Part shown: positions 55,168-63,449 of the stretch, piece after piece
How positions within the stretch are numbered: position 1 is the stretch's first letter
Layout: every line of letters starts with the position of its first letter
Source: Agaribacillus sp965228415
GTDB taxonomy: Bacteria; Bacteroidota; Bacteroidia; Cytophagales; Cyclobacteriaceae
DNA: 64,000 bases
NCBI GenBank assembly: GCA_965228415.1
Contig: OZ245814.1
Coordinates: 9,014,810 to 9,078,809 of the forward strand
Reading direction: 5' to 3'
Program-made: the position numbers and the translations under genes
Notes under the pieces: model-generated
Databases searched by the model: none
The model's input: only the letters and a program-made list of their open reading frames with translations
What the model was told of the DNA's origin: nothing

Positions 55168-55362
55168 ATGAATCGAATTAAGGAAGTTTTGAAGGAGCAG
55201 GGGAGAACCCAAACCTGGTTGGCTGACCAGATTGGAAAAAGCTATGTTGTGGTTACGAATTACTGTAATAATAATGCTCAACCAAGTCTTGAGGTTTTAA
55301 ACAAAATAGCCAAGGTGTTGGATGTGGATGTAAGAGATTTAATTGTCTCTAGCAAAAGTTAA
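55168..55362 (+). CDS. XRE-family helix-turn-helix regulator
   Basis: The start is set at ATG 55168 (MNRIKEVLKEQGRTQTWLAD); the open frame reaches 55111 but those codons precede the operator-like repeat and look non-coding. The product is 64 residues: a complete five-helix XRE/Cro domain (RTQTWLADQIGKSYVVVTNY, ILVLN-type end as LEVLNKIAKVLDVDVRDLIV). It lies 3 bp before the Argonaute gene, hence co-transcribed. It probably represses the operon at 55129-55143. Induction on invasion, or setting a basal level, are the two likely logics. Confidence 0.85.
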   Translation: MNRIKEVLKEQGRTQTWLADQIGKSYVVVTNYCNNNAQPSLEVLNKIAKVLDVDVRDLIVSSKS

Positions 55363-55365
55363 AAT

Positions 55366-57366
55366 ATGAGTGGGCTTTTTCTAAATTTTTATCAGATAGA
55401 ATTATCAAAATCAGAGACCGATATACCTTTTCTGAACTTTTCGGATTATCCAACAAAAGAGTCCTATAAAGAACTACGTGCATCTGAACCCAAACGCCAT
55501 TTTTACAGATTTGATGACAAGATTTTCTACTGGTCCTTTAATGGGGAACTGACTCCTATTGAGCAAAGTTCGAGTGTCACATTGGGAATTGACGATTGCC
55601 CAAAGATTTATTCAAGGATAATTGAAGACGGGATAATTTCTTACCTAAGAAACTCTTTGTCTGATTATAAAATATTTAAAAATCGTTATGGTAATTCATG
55701 GGAAATTATTTCGAACAAAGACTCGCTGAAAGGAGCCATTTCAGGGTTAGAAATAAATAGAGCCGTCCATTTTTCTCCATATTTCTTCAAGCGTGGGGAA
55801 CAGCTAACAATGGGATTTACATTATCGACTTCATTAAAAAATAGATTTACGTGGACGAAAAGCGAATTTGAGCAAAACGGAATTGACACTAAAGGTTTAA
55901 CAGGCAAAGAAGAAATCATCTTTGCCAATCGTCAATCTATCAAGCGGTTTATAGAATCTAAAGGTTGTGAGGATATATTTAATAGAGTAGTCGAAGCTGA
56001 AAATCTTAGAACAACATGCTACAATGTAATCAATAAGTTTGCCGCTTGGTTAGATAAGAAGAAAACCGAAATCGTCCTACCTAATGAAATGACCATTACC
56101 AATATCATAAAACGATATTTGCCGTTTGAAAATGACCTTATAAAATCAGAGTTAATCTATAAGCCACAACGATATTTCTATAGCAACAACCGGAACACAC
56201 AAAACCTCCGGTACTATGACCAAATGGTCAAGGCGTACAAACCATACTCTTTGGAACTGTACCAAAATAAACCAATAAGTTTTGGAATAATTTGCCCGCA
56301 AGAGTTTCAAGGGGAAACAGAATCATTTTTGAAGAAAATCGAATCGAAACTGAAAGAGGTTTTCCATTTTCAAAGTATCAGTTTCAATCTAATTACAACC
56401 TCAGGAAATACCCTTGATGCCTATAAGAGTGTGCTTTATGAAGACACACTAATCAAATCTGATTTGGTCTATGTAATTGTTAGTAAGGAACATGAAAGAC
56501 TAACGGAAAGAGAATCACCATATCACGTTTGTAAAGCAAAACTTATCGGAAATGGTGTTCCAACACAGGATATTCAAATCGAAACAATAAGGCAAAAAGC
56601 AACAGCATTTATAATGTCCAATATTTCGCTGAACACCTATGCAAAGTTGGGAGGTACGGCATGGACAATTGAAAGAGAAGAAAAAATAAGGGAAGAATTG
56701 GTTGTCGGAATTGGTTCCACAATTGGAAAAGAAGGGCAACATGTTCTTGGGATTGCTCAAATTTTTCACAATGATGGGAGATATATAATGGGTGATTGCG
56801 CTCCGCTATCCACCTTTGAGAACTACGCAGAAAACTTAGAAAATCATCTTTACAATACGTTAAAACCTTTGGTCGATGAAATGCCTTCTGATAAGAAATT
56901 CAGATTGATTTTCCATCTATACAAGTCGGCTGGTGAAGAGTATGAAATTAAGGCGATTAGCAATGTCAAAGAAAGGTTTGCTGAATATGATTTTGAATTT
57001 GCTTTAATCCATTTGGGATATGGTCATAATTTCAGAATGTACTACAATGATGGCCGGAATGATGTTAAGCAGGGAACTTATGTTCAGTTAAACAAGCACT
57101 CTGCCTTGTTACATTTTGTTCCAAAAAGTGATTTACCACTAAAAATTGACTTGGACAAGAGGTCTACGTTTACAAGCCTGTTTTACTTAGCAAAGCAGGT
57201 TTATTGGTTTTCTCACCTATCTCATAGAAGCTATATGCCAGCGAAAAAAACAGTCACAATCATGTATCCTTCTTTAATGGCTAAAATGACAGAAGAACTT
57301 AAAAAAGTTGATGGATGGGATTATGACAGATTAAAAGCAGTTAGTGAGAAACTATGGTTTATTTAG
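55366..57366 (+). CDS. Prokaryotic Argonaute with degenerate PIWI catalytic site
   Basis: The protein has 666 residues. An N-domain is visible (INRAVHFSPYFFKRGEQLTM, 130-150), then L2/MID (NRNTQNLRYYDQMVKAYKPY, 276-295). The 5'-guide pocket is intact: Tyr386, Lys390 and Gln401 in SPYHVCKAKLIGNGVPTQ, and Lys427 in NTYAKLGGTAW. No clear PAZ domain was seen. In PIWI, the first catalytic Asp is replaced: VVGIG with Gly450 where active proteins have VIGID. The second position lies in IFHLYK (515-520) and also lacks Asp. The protein should thus bind guide and target but not cut. Inactive long Argonautes act with a separate effector; the nuclease gene overlapping by 13 bp is the obvious one. Some clades use RNA guides, which cannot be told here. 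Confidence 0.88.
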   Translation: MSGLFLNFYQIELSKSETDIPFLNFSDYPTKESYKELRASEPKRHFYRFDDKIFYWSFNGELTPIEQSSSVTLGIDDCPKIYSRIIEDGIISYLRNSLSDYKIFKNRYGNSWEIISNKDSLKGAISGLEINRAVHFSPYFFKRGEQLTMGFTLSTSLKNRFTWTKSEFEQNGIDTKGLTGKEEIIFANRQSIKRFIESKGCEDIFNRVVEAENLRTTCYNVINKFAAWLDKKKTEIVLPNEMTITNIIKRYLPFENDLIKSELIYKPQRYFYSNNRNTQNLRYYDQMVKAYKPYSLELYQNKPISFGIICPQEFQGETESFLKKIESKLKEVFHFQSISFNLITTSGNTLDAYKSVLYEDTLIKSDLVYVIVSKEHERLTERESPYHVCKAKLIGNGVPTQDIQIETIRQKATAFIMSNISLNTYAKLGGTAWTIEREEKIREELVVGIGSTIGKEGQHVLGIAQIFHNDGRYIMGDCAPLSTFENYAENLENHLYNTLKPLVDEMPSDKKFRLIFHLYKSAGEEYEIKAISNVKERFAEYDFEFALIHLGYGHNFRMYYNDGRNDVKQGTYVQLNKHSALLHFVPKSDLPLKIDLDKRSTFTSLFYLAKQVYWFSHLSHRSYMPAKKTVTIMYPSLMAKMTEELKKVDGWDYDRLKAVSEKLWFI

Positions 57367-58388
57367 GTAAAATAATTGAAAATGCGAAGGGAGTTGTTGT
57401 TCAGGCAAACAACATAGAATATGCTGCCTATTTGGCCTTGCGTAACAAGTCTGAATTGAATCAAAATTCATTTGACCTATCTCCACAAGAAGAAGTTGCT
57501 TTAAAGGGATTCCGAAATGAATCGGTAGATGAAGGCGAGGTAAAAGCCATAGTTTCTAAAAAAGCCATTAAAGGAGTAGATGCTACTTCAAACATATACA
57601 AGTTTTCGGGGCTTTATTTGGCTGCAAAAAATGCTCTGAGTGAGAACCTTCGCACCAAGTATCAAAATGCCAATCTAAGGCAGAAATATTACCTGTCATT
57701 GATTGAATCTTCTTTCCGGGATAGGCTTAAAGGAGAGCTAAATGGTGGTGAGTCGTCTGCGGATTCAATAATATTAACGCAGATACTATTTCCAGACAGC
57801 GAAGTTGAACTTCTTGAAAATGCCATTTCAGAATTTGCTAATGACAATATCGGAGTGCAGGAAATTCTGATTCTGGAAGACTTGGAAAAAGCCCTTTTAA
57901 GGGTGAAATATGTAAATCTAAATGCAGAGGAATTAGTAAGAAACATCATATATCAATTTGGCAATTCAACACAAAAAATAACCACTGGAAGAAGAAAGGG
58001 GCATGACAACTTTGAAATCAATGATGAATATGATGTTCAGGATATATTGTATGTAATCCTAAAATCGGTATTCCCAAACCTACGTGATGAAGATCCTATA
58101 CCTAAAGTGGGAGCGAAGTCGACCAAAATAGATTTGATCTTGAGGGAAGAAAAAATACTGATTGAAGTAAAGATGATTAAGAAAGGGGATTCAAATGAAA
58201 CACATTTCATTGAGCAGTTAAAAGTGGACTTTGAATCTTACCACCAATGTCAATGGCTCGAAAAGTTGTTCTGTTTTGTTTATGACCCTCTTAAGAAGAC
58301 CAAAGATATTTCAAATTTTAATGATCTGAATGGAAAGAGGAAAAAAAATGACCACGAGTATGATGTAGAAGTAATTGTTATAAACTAA
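57354..58388 (+). CDS. PD-(D/E)XK nuclease, DpnII/MboI-like, effector of the Argonaute
   Basis: The protein has 344 residues and starts 13 bp before the Argonaute stop in another frame (co-translation). The C-terminal 120 residues hold the nuclease core: YDVQDILYVILKSVFPNL helix, then KIDLILREEKILIEVKM with Asp260, Glu271 and Lys273 as the D-x(n)-E-x-K site. After that come FIEQLKVDFESY and LFCFVYDPL, which I recognise from the DpnII/MboI-type REase domain family. The N-terminal 200 residues are helical and unassigned, likely the Argonaute-binding part. Target recognition by the Argonaute would activate degradation of DNA or nucleic acid, giving defence or abortive infection. The nuclease call is strong; the partnership is inferred. 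Confidence 0.85.
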   Translation: MVYLGKIIENAKGVVVQANNIEYAAYLALRNKSELNQNSFDLSPQEEVALKGFRNESVDEGEVKAIVSKKAIKGVDATSNIYKFSGLYLAAKNALSENLRTKYQNANLRQKYYLSLIESSFRDRLKGELNGGESSADSIILTQILFPDSEVELLENAISEFANDNIGVQEILILEDLEKALLRVKYVNLNAEELVRNIIYQFGNSTQKITTGRRKGHDNFEINDEYDVQDILYVILKSVFPNLRDEDPIPKVGAKSTKIDLILREEKILIEVKMIKKGDSNETHFIEQLKVDFESYHQCQWLEKLFCFVYDPLKKTKDISNFNDLNGKRKKNDHEYDVEVIVIN

Positions 58389-58392
58389 CTCT

Positions 58393-58518
58393 ATGAAACA
58401 CGAATGGTCAAAATACCGCCCACTTACCAAACTCGACCAACTGGCTGAAGCGATTATGAAAACAGCCTTCATATATGTCCGAAAATCACCACTTGATTCA
58501 AAGCTATGTCGAACATAA
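58393..58518 (+). CDS. Small open frame, 41 residues, first of an overlapping pair
   Basis: It reads MKHEWSKYRPLTKLDQLAEA, then ends KLCRT. It starts 4 bp after the nuclease stop and overlaps the frame at 58475. The arrangement parallels 36469-36673. It may be a small gene or decayed sequence. Confidence 0.25.
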   Translation: MKHEWSKYRPLTKLDQLAEAIMKTAFIYVRKSPLDSKLCRT

Positions 58519-58639
58519 GGGAGCTAATTTCCGGATATTGAACAGAGTAGGGGAGTCACAGTTCGATGTTCTATGCAGGCAGATCAATATCGAAAAGACC
58601 AATTACGCATTCATTGTTGGGTCGTGGGTGGCTAAATAG
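58475..58639 (+). CDS. Small open frame, 54 residues, with KG-x-NF-x3-NRVG motif
   Basis: It reads MSENHHLIQSYVEHKGANFR, then ILNRVGES and a C-terminal TNYAFIVGSWVAK. The KGANFRILNRVGES part resembles the frame at 36551-36673. The family is unknown. Confidence 0.3.
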   Translation: MSENHHLIQSYVEHKGANFRILNRVGESQFDVLCRQINIEKTNYAFIVGSWVAK

Positions 58640-58846
58640 GCTTGGATTCACGAACCCTCAGTAGCTTTATTTGTCAACTTCATCGTTGGAAACAATATTA
58701 TAAAAAAGCGTAGGAGGGTGAAGCCCTTGTATTTCCAGAACCAACAACCGGAACTTTGCTTTGACCTGTGCGTGGGAATAATGCTTAATCTCCAACTATG
58801 TGTTTTTTTTACTAAAATTGTATTCTAAGTAAGATAAATTTAGAAA
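58640..58846. other. Spacer without recognised gene
   Basis: No gene, hairpin or known repeat was recognised. The T-rich run near 58801-58815 precedes the GTG at 58847. Confidence 0.35.
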
Positions 58847-59272
58847 GTGAAAGTAAGTAAAGAGTGGAAAATTGCATGGTTTACAATTCTTGCAGCTCCT
58901 TTAGTAGCTTCAATTTGGGATTTTATTAAATCTGGCAACCAATTCAATTTCCAGTCATTAAAGCTTGCTTATCAATGGTTTATAAGTGGAAAGCTGCCTG
59001 TATGGATGGTGGTTTTACTATTAATATCAGTTTTATTAATAAGCTGGATTTATAGGAGCTTGAAATCTGGAATGAGCGAGATTCAAACCAACATTGATGA
59101 TACGACAGCAGGAAGTTACTATGATAATAACCCATGGTCATGGTATCTTCAATATAACAAAGACGAATTCAGAGGATATACGTTCCGTTGGGGTTACAAA
59201 TGGTCAGAAGAATCAGAACAATGGATTATAAGTGACTTAACTACATATGATTGTCAAAGGCATGAACGATAG
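58847..59272 (+). CDS. Two-helix membrane protein, unknown
   Basis: The start is GTG 58847 (MKVSKEWKIAWF). The product is 141 residues. Hydrophobic segments lie at about 8-25 and 53-70 (VWMVVLLLISVLLISWIY). The soluble tail has a W-rich core (YNKDEFRGYTFRWGYKW), a pattern I associate with small accessory membrane proteins of bacterial conflict operons, but I cannot name it. It overlaps the next gene, so the two form an operon. They lie between the Argonaute operon and the Tn3 transposon. Confidence 0.65.
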   Translation: MKVSKEWKIAWFTILAAPLVASIWDFIKSGNQFNFQSLKLAYQWFISGKLPVWMVVLLLISVLLISWIYRSLKSGMSEIQTNIDDTTAGSYYDNNPWSWYLQYNKDEFRGYTFRWGYKWSEESEQWIISDLTTYDCQRHER

Positions 59273-59864
59273 CGAGTTTGTCTTAGAGGTAGTAAGAGAC
59301 TACTTCGATGAATTGGGTGAACATGTCACGACAAGAAATTTTAATACTGTTGAGAGAAATGCAAGCAATCATACTTCTAAAAGAGGCAACAAGTGGTTAA
59401 TCGTATATAGACCAGATTTTGGTGGACAATGTAGTCTTCATGTTAAACGTATCCAAAACAACTGGTTTACTTGGTATAGTTTGATTCCATTACCACCACA
59501 TCAAATCACACTGATTGGATTCAATAAACATGTGGCCCAAAGAATTTCAAAACGATTTAATCCAGAACTAAGTCCTTCAGAAGCTCTTAGAGAGATGTTG
59601 ATCAAAACTCCAGCAATTATTCAAGGAGAAGCTGGTGAACAATTTTACACTCGAGTTAATGGAGGGATTTGCATAGGTTCGGCTTATGGTAAACTTATAA
59701 CAATAGATGTCGGAAATGGGAATCTTGCAATTGAACTTAGAGAAACTAAGACATTTGTCTCAGACAAGGAGTTGTTTGACGATCAAAAGGAAATTACAGA
59801 AGCGAGTATAAAGCTTGCTATACAAAAACTAGGTAGTGACTATTTATCAGACTATGATCAATAG
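59262..59864 (+). CDS. Unknown protein, operon partner of the membrane protein
   Basis: The start is either ATG 59262 (MNDSEFVLEVVRDYFDELGE) or 59247, five codons earlier; both lie inside the preceding gene. The product is about 200 residues. A mixed alpha/beta pattern is seen (KWLIVYRPDFGGQCSLHVKR, YSLIPLPPHQITLIGFNK). No motif of a known enzyme was recognised, and there is no signal peptide. It presumably works with the membrane protein next to it. No terminator is evident before the spacer repeat that follows. Confidence 0.65.
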   Translation: MNDSEFVLEVVRDYFDELGEHVTTRNFNTVERNASNHTSKRGNKWLIVYRPDFGGQCSLHVKRIQNNWFTWYSLIPLPPHQITLIGFNKHVAQRISKRFNPELSPSEALREMLIKTPAIIQGEAGEQFYTRVNGGICIGSAYGKLITIDVGNGNLAIELRETKTFVSDKELFDDQKEITEASIKLAIQKLGSDYLSDYDQ

Positions 59865-60300
59865 TTCAATGGTATAGCTTGGCTCGTGCCAAATAGAGCG
59901 TTAGCCTGCAAGTGTTTTACAGGCAAATTCCTAATCGCTGAGAATAGCATATTTGAATTCAAACTGACCATTCATACGAATAATGAAAAATAGAACGATA
60001 TACACGGCACAGCGCTGGGCGGTGTGGTGGCGTCAGCGGCTATTTATACATAACAACAAATTATATAACAGTTCATAGCGGGAAACGTTATTCGAGAACA
60101 CGAGCGTTTATTTAATATAATATTATAATATAATCATATACCACGCGATTAGCCAGCCCTGCAAGCCTTCCGGCAGCTAAAGCCATCCACCGGATGCCTT
60201 CTATACGCTATCGAATGTTATATAATTTATATTATGTTAAATACAAAATTCTCAACCTTCCTCTTCCACTTCCCATCAGTCCCCTATAGGCCTTTATGGT
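59865..60300. repeat. Spacer with structured repeat, copy 5
   Basis: Segments in common with copy 4 (37190-37450): GCAAGTGTTTTACAGGCAAA near 59909, and CAGCGGCTATTTATACATAA near 60033-60060 with the following ATATAACAGTTC. A copy of the AAACG/CGTTT hairpin of copy 3 lies at 60086-60112. It appears to be a mosaic of copies 3 and 4. No gene was found. Confidence 0.55.
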
Positions 60301-60321
60301 CTATACGGGTGTAATGTACAT
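60301..60321. mobile_element. Candidate left end of the Tn3-family element
   Basis: The sequence CTATACGGGTGTAATGTACA and one more base is the exact reverse complement of 12531-12551 and overlaps the tnpA stop codon (60321-60323). Tn3-family terminal repeats often begin in GGG and lie just behind tnpA. This is not proven, because the other end is outside the window. Confidence 0.4.
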
Positions 60322-63300
60322 TAGGAAAAAGCTTCTACTTGTAGTGATCTAATCTTATCGAATTCAAATGAACTTATCTCTCCATTATCGAATAGATTTT
60401 CAAAGTCATACTCTCCATGTATGTTAATATGTTGCCATGTCATGATTGATCCATTTCTCACCTTTCGAAGAATTTCTTGGAACTCTGATTCTTCATCCGT
60501 GTTTGCTAGTCGATCACTAATTTTCAAGTAGTTGAAAAGAATAATAACATTTTGAATTAGATGCCTAGTAGCTACAGCAAGCTCTTGTTCTTCTTTTGTT
60601 TTCACCTTTATTTCTTGATTATTCCCAAAGAAAATTGCTTTTGCAAACTGATGGGAAAGTTCAATTCTATTTAAGGCTTTTTCAGTCGATTGCCTTAATT
60701 CCAATTCATCCAGGTATTTGAGTAAGAAGTACGTTTTGAATGTTCGCCCAACCTGTTTTAATCCTTTATATAAAGGATGTTGTTTTGAGTATGAACTTAG
60801 CCTTTTCAAAATACGTGATGCTGTAGTTTCTCTAAGCTTAATTGTAACCAGCAATCGTAATATATTATCCCATTGCTCTTCTATAATATCTGTATTGATG
60901 TAGGTTTGAGCATTTGGGACTATTTTGTAATTAAGCTTTTCATATGATTTTCTTGGATTTTGTTTAAACGTGTATTTGAGCTGGTCTTTGTAATTTTTGA
61001 TTCTGGGTGCAAAGAATACACCTAAACCATTGGTTATTCCAAAGATGATTTCACTAAATCCATGTGTATCGGTTGAATGAATATCGCTTTCAATGTCCTC
61101 ATTGTGCATTAAGCCATCAATAACATATGCCGCCTCTCTTTCTGATGAACTTATTACTGTATTATAGTATAGTCTACTTGTTTCATCAATGAAGCTGTAA
61201 GCACTCACTCCCCTCCCAGATCCAAAATACTTAAACGAAAAGTTTGCATTTATTGAAGGTACGGTAACACTAAATTTTTGCCCATCACTAGATGTATGAT
61301 TTTGGTTAACTTCCTTCTTGTAGAGCTTTGGTAGCGACAGGTCATTAATTATAGCATTGATTTTGTTATTCGCAGTATCCAAATTCTCTTTACTGAAATA
61401 CCATTTTACCAAATAGTCAAGGCTATCTGGTGTTACTCCCTTAGAAATCTGTCCCATTTTTCTTATTCCGATGTTACAGCCTAATCCAATTATAGCAGCG
61501 TAAAATGCTTCATTTGATGGAGTACTTTTTTGTCCCTTTTGTCCAAAGTAGAGAAAATTTTGAGTGAATTTAGATACGAGATTAGCCTCCGAAAGAACAA
61601 GCGGTAAAGGAATAATTCCCCTTTCATCTTCGAGAAGGTCTAATAACCCACTTTGATCGGGTTTTTCCACTTTTGGAGTTACAACCTTTGCTGCTCCAGA
61701 ATTAGTGAAAGTCAAATGGTCATTAGTTTTTATGTTCTCATTGGTTTTTAAATATTGTTCATGAAGGCTAGAAGTCATTCTATTAATAAACATTTTCACA
61801 TTTCTTTCAAATGGTAAACCAGCTCTATCGAGCAAGCTGTCCCTTTGGTTTTCCCACCTTTCCTGTGAAATAAGATATTCTTCGACCGCCCGATACCGTT
61901 CTGAGTTACTAAGGTTTAATGAACCACTTTTGATATGCTCAACAATTTGAATAAATAGAATTACTTTCCAGATAATCCATTCATCCCCTGGGTAATCCTT
62001 CATTCCCTGCAGACTCCTGGAATCCATGAATTTTACTGGAAGTTTATTCAATGAACTGACTTGACTATTGTTTTTGAAGAAATCTATTGCATCAATAATG
62101 TCAAGATTTGAAGTCGACCTATTAAAGTCCAAAACCCGAATTATTCCTGCTGTACGATTCTGAATTTTCCTGTAGTTCTTTATGAACTTTTCATACGTCA
62201 ATTGATTTTTTAATCCGGAAGAAATCGAAGTTTCTAGCTTTATAAGCTCTTCTTCAATTTTCTTTTGCTGTGCCTGTCTATCACCTTTTGATTTATCAAT
62301 GTCATAAAAGACTTCTTGTATCCGAGCGACCTTTTCGCTATCATTTTGAACATTAGAAAACACCAATTGCCTCATATGCTCTACGTGATCTGATAAGGAT
62401 CTGACCATTTGAATGACTTTTTTAGTCTGCTGAACACGAACAGGTCTCTGATTTAAAAAATCATCTGCAATTTCTTTTTCAATATCATTTTGAAACTTTT
62501 GAGTACACTTCAGAAGGGTATCTACGAACAGATCCTGTCTTATTCTATATTGGTATATTATAAATGCCAAAAAGTACAAGTACTTTTTAGAAGGTTCTGA
62601 AATTGTCAAGAATTTGATATGCTTTGATTTAATAAGCCATAATGCATAGTAGTTAAGCAACTGATCGGATAGATCAATTTTTTCTAAGGAGGTCTCAAAT
62701 TGTCTGAACAAATCGGCAACCAATTGAAAGTCTTTTAAGCTTTCCTTGATCTTACTCGGTGTGATTTCCTGCTCTGGTGCCTTAATAGTTGTGAGTAAGT
62801 ATGGATTACTTGGCGAGATCGGTTTAGTTGGATCTTTTGGTAATTCAAGAATAGCATCAATTTCGTCTCTTTGTGATTGGCCTAATACTCTTGACACACT
62901 ATTCAATAGATCACTCTCTAATTTCCTGAGAGCTTTAGTAATCACATCAGCAAAAACGTGATATGTAGGAATTTCAACGTTTCTTTCTTCAAGTGTATTA
63001 AGAAGTGTATGTATTATCTGCTTTGGTTTTAAAGCAGTTTTTACTAAACCCTCAACCTCTTGAATAAACTGACTTTTCCAATCAGAGAACAATGTAATTC
63101 CAAGACTTTTTGCAATAATAGATTTTTGCTCTGAGTATGTGACCCGATGGTAATTATCAAAAGATGGTAGATGAGATAAACCTAGCTTATTGATTACATA
63201 TCGTACATCATCTTGATGAAAATCTTTGACTTGATAAAATCTCCCACTAGCCTTAAAGTAGCCTTTTAGTAAAATGAATGCTACAAGAGTCTTTGGCTTC

Positions 63301-63425
63301 CGAAAATGATGCTGATATTGACGTACTGAAGATATATCAAAAAACTCTTCTCTTTGATCATCATCTAATTCAGGGACTTTGTCAAAGTCACTTTTTTCGT
63401 ATTCGTTGAGAATATTTAATAGCAA
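60321..63425 (-). CDS. tnpA: Tn3-family transposase
   Basis: The protein has 1,034 residues, close to the roughly 1,000 usual for the family. The N-terminal DUF4158-like part is visible (VRQYQHHFRKPKTLVAFILL). The C-terminal DDE domain shows SSDGQKFSVTVPSINANFSF (first Asp), HSTDTHGFSEIIFGITNGLG (second Asp) and FFAPRIKNYKDQ. The family moves DNA by cointegrate formation between about 38-bp inverted repeats and is resolved by a site-specific recombinase. A resolvase gene lies 24 bp upstream in the same direction. The frame is intact, so the element could be active. Confidence 0.92.
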   Translation of the reverse strand: MLLNILNEYEKSDFDKVPELDDDQREEFFDISSVRQYQHHFRKPKTLVAFILLKGYFKASGRFYQVKDFHQDDVRYVINKLGLSHLPSFDNYHRVTYSEQKSIIAKSLGITLFSDWKSQFIQEVEGLVKTALKPKQIIHTLLNTLEERNVEIPTYHVFADVITKALRKLESDLLNSVSRVLGQSQRDEIDAILELPKDPTKPISPSNPYLLTTIKAPEQEITPSKIKESLKDFQLVADLFRQFETSLEKIDLSDQLLNYYALWLIKSKHIKFLTISEPSKKYLYFLAFIIYQYRIRQDLFVDTLLKCTQKFQNDIEKEIADDFLNQRPVRVQQTKKVIQMVRSLSDHVEHMRQLVFSNVQNDSEKVARIQEVFYDIDKSKGDRQAQQKKIEEELIKLETSISSGLKNQLTYEKFIKNYRKIQNRTAGIIRVLDFNRSTSNLDIIDAIDFFKNNSQVSSLNKLPVKFMDSRSLQGMKDYPGDEWIIWKVILFIQIVEHIKSGSLNLSNSERYRAVEEYLISQERWENQRDSLLDRAGLPFERNVKMFINRMTSSLHEQYLKTNENIKTNDHLTFTNSGAAKVVTPKVEKPDQSGLLDLLEDERGIIPLPLVLSEANLVSKFTQNFLYFGQKGQKSTPSNEAFYAAIIGLGCNIGIRKMGQISKGVTPDSLDYLVKWYFSKENLDTANNKINAIINDLSLPKLYKKEVNQNHTSSDGQKFSVTVPSINANFSFKYFGSGRGVSAYSFIDETSRLYYNTVISSSEREAAYVIDGLMHNEDIESDIHSTDTHGFSEIIFGITNGLGVFFAPRIKNYKDQLKYTFKQNPRKSYEKLNYKIVPNAQTYINTDIIEEQWDNILRLLVTIKLRETTASRILKRLSSYSKQHPLYKGLKQVGRTFKTYFLLKYLDELELRQSTEKALNRIELSHQFAKAIFFGNNQEIKVKTKEEQELAVATRHLIQNVIILFNYLKISDRLANTDEESEFQEILRKVRNGSIMTWQHINIHGEYDFENLFDNGEISSFEFDKIRSLQVEAFS

Positions 63426-63449
63426 GGCTCAAAATGTCTAAAAATGAAT

